A DNA stretch of 64,000 bases from Brachionus plicatilis (taxonomy: Eukaryota; Rotifera; Eurotatoria; Ploima; Brachionidae). Under the pieces are notes generated by a model, which searched no databases, was not told the DNA's origin, and was given only the letters and a program-made list of their open reading frames with translations. Position 1 is the stretch's first letter, and every line of letters begins with the position of its first letter. Made by a program: the position numbers and the translations under genes. The stretch spans positions 2,563,297-2,627,296 of the forward strand of contig QEOQ01000180.1 of assembly GCA_010279815.1 (NCBI GenBank). Reading direction: 5' to 3'. This document shows positions 58,856-64,000 of this stretch, one piece after another.

Positions 58856-60013
58856 TTATTCTTCTGTTTCATCGATTTGTACATGCTCATAAGATTCTTT
58901 AGATTTTATTCTTCTCATGAGCAAAGCAGTAAAGAATACACCAATACCTTGAAACAAAAATGAACTAAATCCAACCATACTTAATAAAAGAATGTGATTG
59001 CTAATATAATCCTCAAGACTTTTAACGCATCCCTTTAAAAAAAAATTAAGATCAAGATAACAAGTAATTTTTCATTCACCTTATAATAAATGTTTGAAGG
59101 ATGTATCCTTTTTGCACATAAATGAGATGGAGAAATGCAGCAGGACTCTGCTACCTGGTTAAATTGACTGCTCTCAATTCTAAATTCAGTCTCATTGTTT
59201 TTCTTTATGTATTTACTATTGATCCAATCTCGAAAATCATTTGAACCGCAGCATTTAAACTAAAAAAAGACCATAAGTTACTTTGTTAAAAATTAATTTA
59301 ATTTGATTAAAAATATTTACTTTTATTTGAAGATTGTCTAAGAGTTTCGTTTCTTTCTCATAACCAGACTGATTGTAATAATGAGTTATAGTATTTTCTA
59401 GATCAGCTTTCAAACTATTTCTTAGCTAAAAAAATCAAAATTTTTTAGCATTTTCAATCATTGTTTAAAATTTACCCTTAATCGATAGACAAGTGCTAAT
59501 ACCCCCGCACTGAACTCTATTAGGAAGATTCCAATCAAAAAGATACTGAACTTTAAAGTTAATGTTTTAAAATTGAATTCTTTGTTTTAAATTTAAGTTA
59601 CTATTAAAAGAATTTTTCTTTTTTCAAGCCAGGTACCAACTAGCCCTAATAAACTTGTAAAAATAATTACAGCACCGGCAGTAATCAAAATATAGGTTGA
59701 GCTAAGATACAGAGCGGAAGATAGAAGTTCAGCAAACTCGTTTTTATTTGTCAGAGTCCAAATTCCGAAAAGAATCAGCAGAATTCCGGATACCTTTTTT
59801 AAATTTTAATATTATTTAAATTTTCAAATTAATTTTTTTAATCTTTTTTTTAAATTGTAAAATAATTACAGAAAAAAGTAAATTGTATATGATAACCAGA
59901 GTTTTTGTTAGTAATGGACCACACAATAAATATTGTTTTTCGTCGCTAAAAGTCGTATTATCAAATTCATCTCGATCGTAATAACTCGATTTTTTGCTTT
60001 TTTTTAATCCCAT
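58856..60013 (-). CDS. Tetraspanin
   Basis: A four-pass membrane scaffold that organises receptors and adhesion proteins into microdomains. Six exons, all phase 0: 60013-59870, 59793-59602, 59550-59476, 59425-59321, 59259-59080, 59032-58856 (873 nt, 290 residues). TM1 spans the exon 1/2 join (TKTLVIIYNLLFS then VSGILLILFGIWTL). TM2 is STYILITAGAVIIFTSLLGL, with TWLEKR after it. TM3 is FSIFLIGIFLIEFSAGVLAL, ending VYR. The large extracellular loop has CCG (FKCCGSNDF), a second CC (ESCC), HLC and GC: six cysteines in the classical pattern. TM4 is LLLSMVGFSSFLFQGIGVFF. The cytosolic tail is acidic (HVQIDETEE). All family hallmarks are intact. The subfamily is not assigned. Confidence 0.94.
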
Positions 60014-63000
60014 ATTTCTTTAAAAATCTAAAATAAAGTATTTATATGTCAAATATTTTGAACAAAAATTTTACTAACTTAATATAAGATTTAATGCACT
60101 TGAAATAATAAACTATATTAAGGATAAGAATTTCAAGTCGAATGGCAGAAATTCTTAATAGTTCTCTCTCTCTCTCTCTCTCTGGAAAAAAGGCTCATAT
60201 CTCAATTACGTTTAAATGCGATAAAAATGAGTCTTTTGAGAGTAAAAAGATTCTAACCTGATTCAAATTCAATCGTCAAGAGCAAGCGCTCACAAAGAAA
60301 GGCCTTTGAATATAAATAAACAATCTCGAGTGCGCTTTTGAGCGAAAAAAAAACAATTTAAGATTAGGCTAAGCATTTATCGTAAATTGATTCAATTTAA
60401 AAACTGAACAAAAATTAAAATTTCTGATAAACAATTATTACATTTAAAAAATTTCTTTGACTTCTTTTTTAATGATTTATTTAGGCGATTAAAAAATGGT
60501 AAATAAAGCTAAAAATCGGTCATAGAGAATTTATTTTAATCTAATCTTTTTGAAAACAATTCATTGAATAAATAAACTTCCTAAATAGTTAATTGACATG
60601 GTTTTTACTGTTTATCTTTTAATAGATTTCAATGATTATTTTAGTCTAGATTCTAAAACAATAAACAGTCTTTTTTTTCAAACCTAAGGTGGCTATTCAA
60701 ATGTTAAATATTTTTAAAATAAACTTCAAAAAACTTGATTCCCGGACAATTAATTAAATACTCACAAATCTAAAATTTTATTTTAAAATAAAAATATCCA
60801 AAAAAAATTAAATCGAATCTTATTAAAAGTCTAGCTTTTTACTGATCTCATTTTATAAAATTATTTTTTGTTAGTGTCAATAGAGACATAAAAAAAATTC
60901 AACCGCAAAATTTTCTAATAATTTAGTATTTTTAAATATTTAAATTAAAAAATTTTAAAACCTAAAAATTGGAAACTGAAAATTTATATTTTTTAAAATA
61001 GAGTTCAAACTTGATAAAATTTAAAAAGACTTAAGAAAAAAATTATATAATTAGCCCAGCAAAATTGAGTTTATAAAGCCATTGGTAAATTTTATCAGCT
61101 ATTATTGCAACTAGAAAAAGAAAAGATAAAGATATCTTTTAATTTGAAATTCAATTTGATTTTAGTATTGGAATCTTCAAGGTATCGCTTCTATTTAATA
61201 ATGCTCAGGGTCTTCAATCCAAATCAAAATGTTCCTCAGGCCTAAATGAACCCATCAGAATATATTGATCGATTTAATTTTGCTACTAGAGGGCATTTAT
61301 TAAACAAAAAGCACCTGTTGCTTTAATCTTAAATATAAACATATTTTTAAAACATAAAAAAAATAAAGCATCGAGCTGAAAACAACTCGATTGTGTGTCA
61401 AATAAAAAAAATTGTTAAATTTTAATTGTTTTATTATGCAAAAAATAAAATACATTAAAATAATTCAAAAAACGTGAGCGACTCAGTGATTAAGAACCTG
61501 TAATTAAAAAGCTTGCGTTTTGATTAAAGCTCCAATTTGAAATTTAGTTGAAATTTTGGTGAATTTTTAGCTTTGACATTTTAACTTAATCTAAAAGAAA
61601 ATAATTCAAACGAAACTATTGTTTTCGAGAGTATTTATAATCTTAGATTAGCTAAAGCTAATAGACTAACACTAATCCGAGAAAAACAATGACGATAAAA
61701 ACAACATTAGGAGTAAATTGTAGCTTAAATTACTGAACAAGCAAAATAACCTAATTTGTAAAAAAAAACAGAATGAATTTGCTTAGGTTATAATATTTGT
61801 CAAAAATGACATATACTCTAAGGATTCATGGCCTTACTGCTTCAAAATCTTAATCGGCATCGATTTCCTTCAAGTTAAATATTGGAAAAATATTACAAAT
61901 ATTTATTGTAATCTATGAGCACTCAGAGAATGCAAATATTTTCTCTTAAACTCATTTTAATTAGTTTTAAATTTACCAATTATGTCGCATTAATATTATC
62001 TAAAAAAATGACTCTTTAAATGAAGTCTAAAAATTATTCTAAAAAATTTTCATAAAAAAAACTTCAAAAATTTATGAATATCTGAATTAATCATAATACA
62101 CCTTTAAAAAATGCACTACTGCCAATTCTCTTTAGTAATTAATTTTTAATGACATTTTTTTAGTCAGTATCAAAAAATGACGATATTTTTTAATCTTAAA
62201 TAATTAAAAATTGAATTTTTTTAATGTGGTCTATCAGATTACAATAAGCTTGTCGTGTTGTCTTGTTCAAATAGCTAAAGATACATGAATACTTTAGGCT
62301 ACTTCCAACTAAAAAATATTTGATTTATTCGAATTTCAATTTTGTTAATGCTGGTAAATCGAAACCACTTGTACAAAAGTAATTAAGAAGCGATGATATT
62401 TCAAGCGATCTTTACACTAAATTTAAAATAGTTACAATATACTTAAATAAAACATTAATTATTTTTCTAGGCTTAGGTTTTCACATAGAGTCCTAAGAAA
62501 TTCAAGCAAAATAGATTACATAATCTTGTAATGAATTACTTTGTAAAACAAATGGAATTTACTTAGATTTAAAAAAAATTAATCTAAAAAATAGCTTGTT
62601 CTCTTGAAATTAAGCTATATTGCAAAAAAAATAATAAAATTAAAGAATTAATCATTCACTTTATCTACGAGATTGCAAATATTTTATAAATATACTTATG
62701 AAAATATTTTTTCGAACAAGTTAAATTTAAAAAGCTTTCGAGTCTTAGCTGAGCGAAAGATAATTTTATGCATATTTTAAAAATTATTCGAAAATTCATA
62801 CCAGGTCTATAAAAAAATTAATTTTATTAGTTCCAATATGTCATTTTATCATACTAGACTCGAATTAAAATTTCTCAATACATAAATAAAATTTAAGATA
62901 CGAATTAAATTATCAATCAAAGGCTAAATAAGAGCCCAATGATATTCGTGATGAAAAATATATTTTTCAAATGACAGCTAAAAATTAAAGAAATTTTTTA

Positions 63001-64000
63001 TTTCATATTTTTGTAAACAACCCTTGGCTACTAACAACTTTTGACAGTTAAATACGACCAAAATTAAGATGCATCAACTATATAAAATGATGATAAAATA
63101 AAACTTATCTTTATTTTACTATGCAATCGGATGATTTGAAAATTTTTAACTAAATTAGTAAAGATTATAAAAATTTTAGGGTTTTTTTAAATTGTAACAT
63201 TGAATAGTATTTCACGCATTTAATATTATTAAACATTTGAATAATTATAAATCTCAAACTTTATTGAAAACTTAAATTTTTTATATATTTTTTGAACTAA
63301 CTTTCATCATCTAAATTTGTTTTAATTTTTAATTAATTGAATAAAATAAATAATTACAACTTTTTTTTGGCTTTTATTTATAATTCTGATTTCCTTTTGA
63401 TTTTACAAATTTCCAAATATCCAAAATGCTTTCTCAGCCTTCTAACCGAGGCAGCAGTCTCAACTTTATGATAACAAAACCAAGTAAAATTCGGTTTAAA
63501 ATAATTATCAAATAATTTTTCTAAAAAAGTCAAAATTTTATATTATGAGCACCTTAAGTGAATATTAACAAATTGATAATTTAAAATAGATTGATTTAAA
63601 ATAACAGTTTTATTAAAAAGTCTATAACTTATATTAGTTACTACGGGATTGATTTTAATTGAATTTGATTTTTTTAAAAATTAACTTTATTTAATTGACA
63701 AACTATTAAATATTTGTTCAGTATTTGCTTAAGTATTATTTTTCTACATCGATGTTTTGTTATTTTAATGGCCTATTTAAAATGTGATCAGCAACTGCTC
63801 GTTCTAGTGCCTCTAGTCTAAATAAACTAAAATTAAAATTGAAGGTATAGCAATCTTAGTCTAGATATGTAAATGATTTACTGTAGATACCCTTACAGTA
63901 AAATTAAACTATGACTAATCTTTAATTAAAAAATCCTGAATTGCTACAAAGTCTTTAACAAAAATTTTAACAAATTTAATTGCAGATAGCAATTGATTTA
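60014..64000. other. AT-rich region, no supported gene
   Basis: It contains a (CT)12 microsatellite (about 60159-60182), a tRNA-like fragment near 61473-61550 and a short plus-strand candidate start at 63426 (MLSQPSNRGSSLNFM, then a possible CAA|GTAAAA donor) with no partner exon. Nothing else stands out. Confidence 0.5.
60159..60182. repeat. (CT)n microsatellite
   Basis: An uninterrupted run of about twelve CT units, roughly 150 bp upstream of the tetraspanin start codon. It is the only clean dinucleotide repeat of this length in the window. Confidence 0.9.

Overview
This is a eukaryotic, animal nuclear window. It is very AT-rich, and its genes carry spliceosomal introns with GT/AG ends, many only 41-90 bp long. 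The recognisable proteins are animal types: a Src-like tyrosine kinase, heparan sulfate 6-O-sulfotransferase, a tetraspanin, an ING-family chromatin reader, a CUEDC1-like protein, TRAPPC2, a class 3 aldehyde dehydrogenase and a RhoGEF. The compact, AT-rich style would suit a small invertebrate such as a monogonont rotifer, but that is an inference; no rRNA or organellar marker is present to test it. There is no operon logic: neighbours sit on either strand and belong to unrelated pathways. All exon joins below were worked out by hand from splice signals, reading phase and family resemblance.

Layout. 1-1063 (minus): the start of a Dbl-homology RhoGEF running off the left edge. 6854-9433 (minus): one 2.58-kb exon of a large disordered protein, possibly the same gene, with a candidate first exon at 16766-17023. 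20677-22382 (minus): complete seven-exon ALDH3-type dehydrogenase ending in a CaaX box. 22420-25625: a repeat nest (foldback element, two MITEs, LINE relics, a TA-flanked MITE). 27743-31788 (plus): the most unusual locus, an 11-exon gene for an 800-residue protein ordered myristoylation signal - SH3 - SH2 - degenerate kinase - second kinase. 33362-40401 (plus): ING1/2-type PHD protein whose 5.2-kb intron holds a 240-bp-arm inverted repeat and several transposon relics. 42316-42794 (plus): TRAPPC2. 43063-44509 (minus): CUEDC1-like. 47408-48253 (minus): two-pass membrane protein with PPxY motifs. 53547-54584 (minus): HS6ST. 55240-57190: LINE, MITE and transposon relics. 58856-60013 (minus): six-exon tetraspanin. 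The rest is AT-rich intergenic or intronic DNA.

The best candidate for something undescribed is the Src-like gene with two kinase domains in tandem. Its SH2 is textbook Src and keeps the phosphotyrosine-binding Arg. Its SH3 has lost the ligand-binding aromatics. The first kinase domain has lost the glycine loop, the HRD Asp and the DFG Asp. The second keeps Lys, Glu, both catalytic Asp and the Asn, but reads HAD and DFE and has no activation-loop Tyr. This is a JAK-like pseudokinase-kinase order built on a Src-type N-terminal half. Second in interest are the nested inverted-repeat elements, one of which forms a near-perfect 146-bp-arm hairpin ending one base before the ATG of a short ORF.
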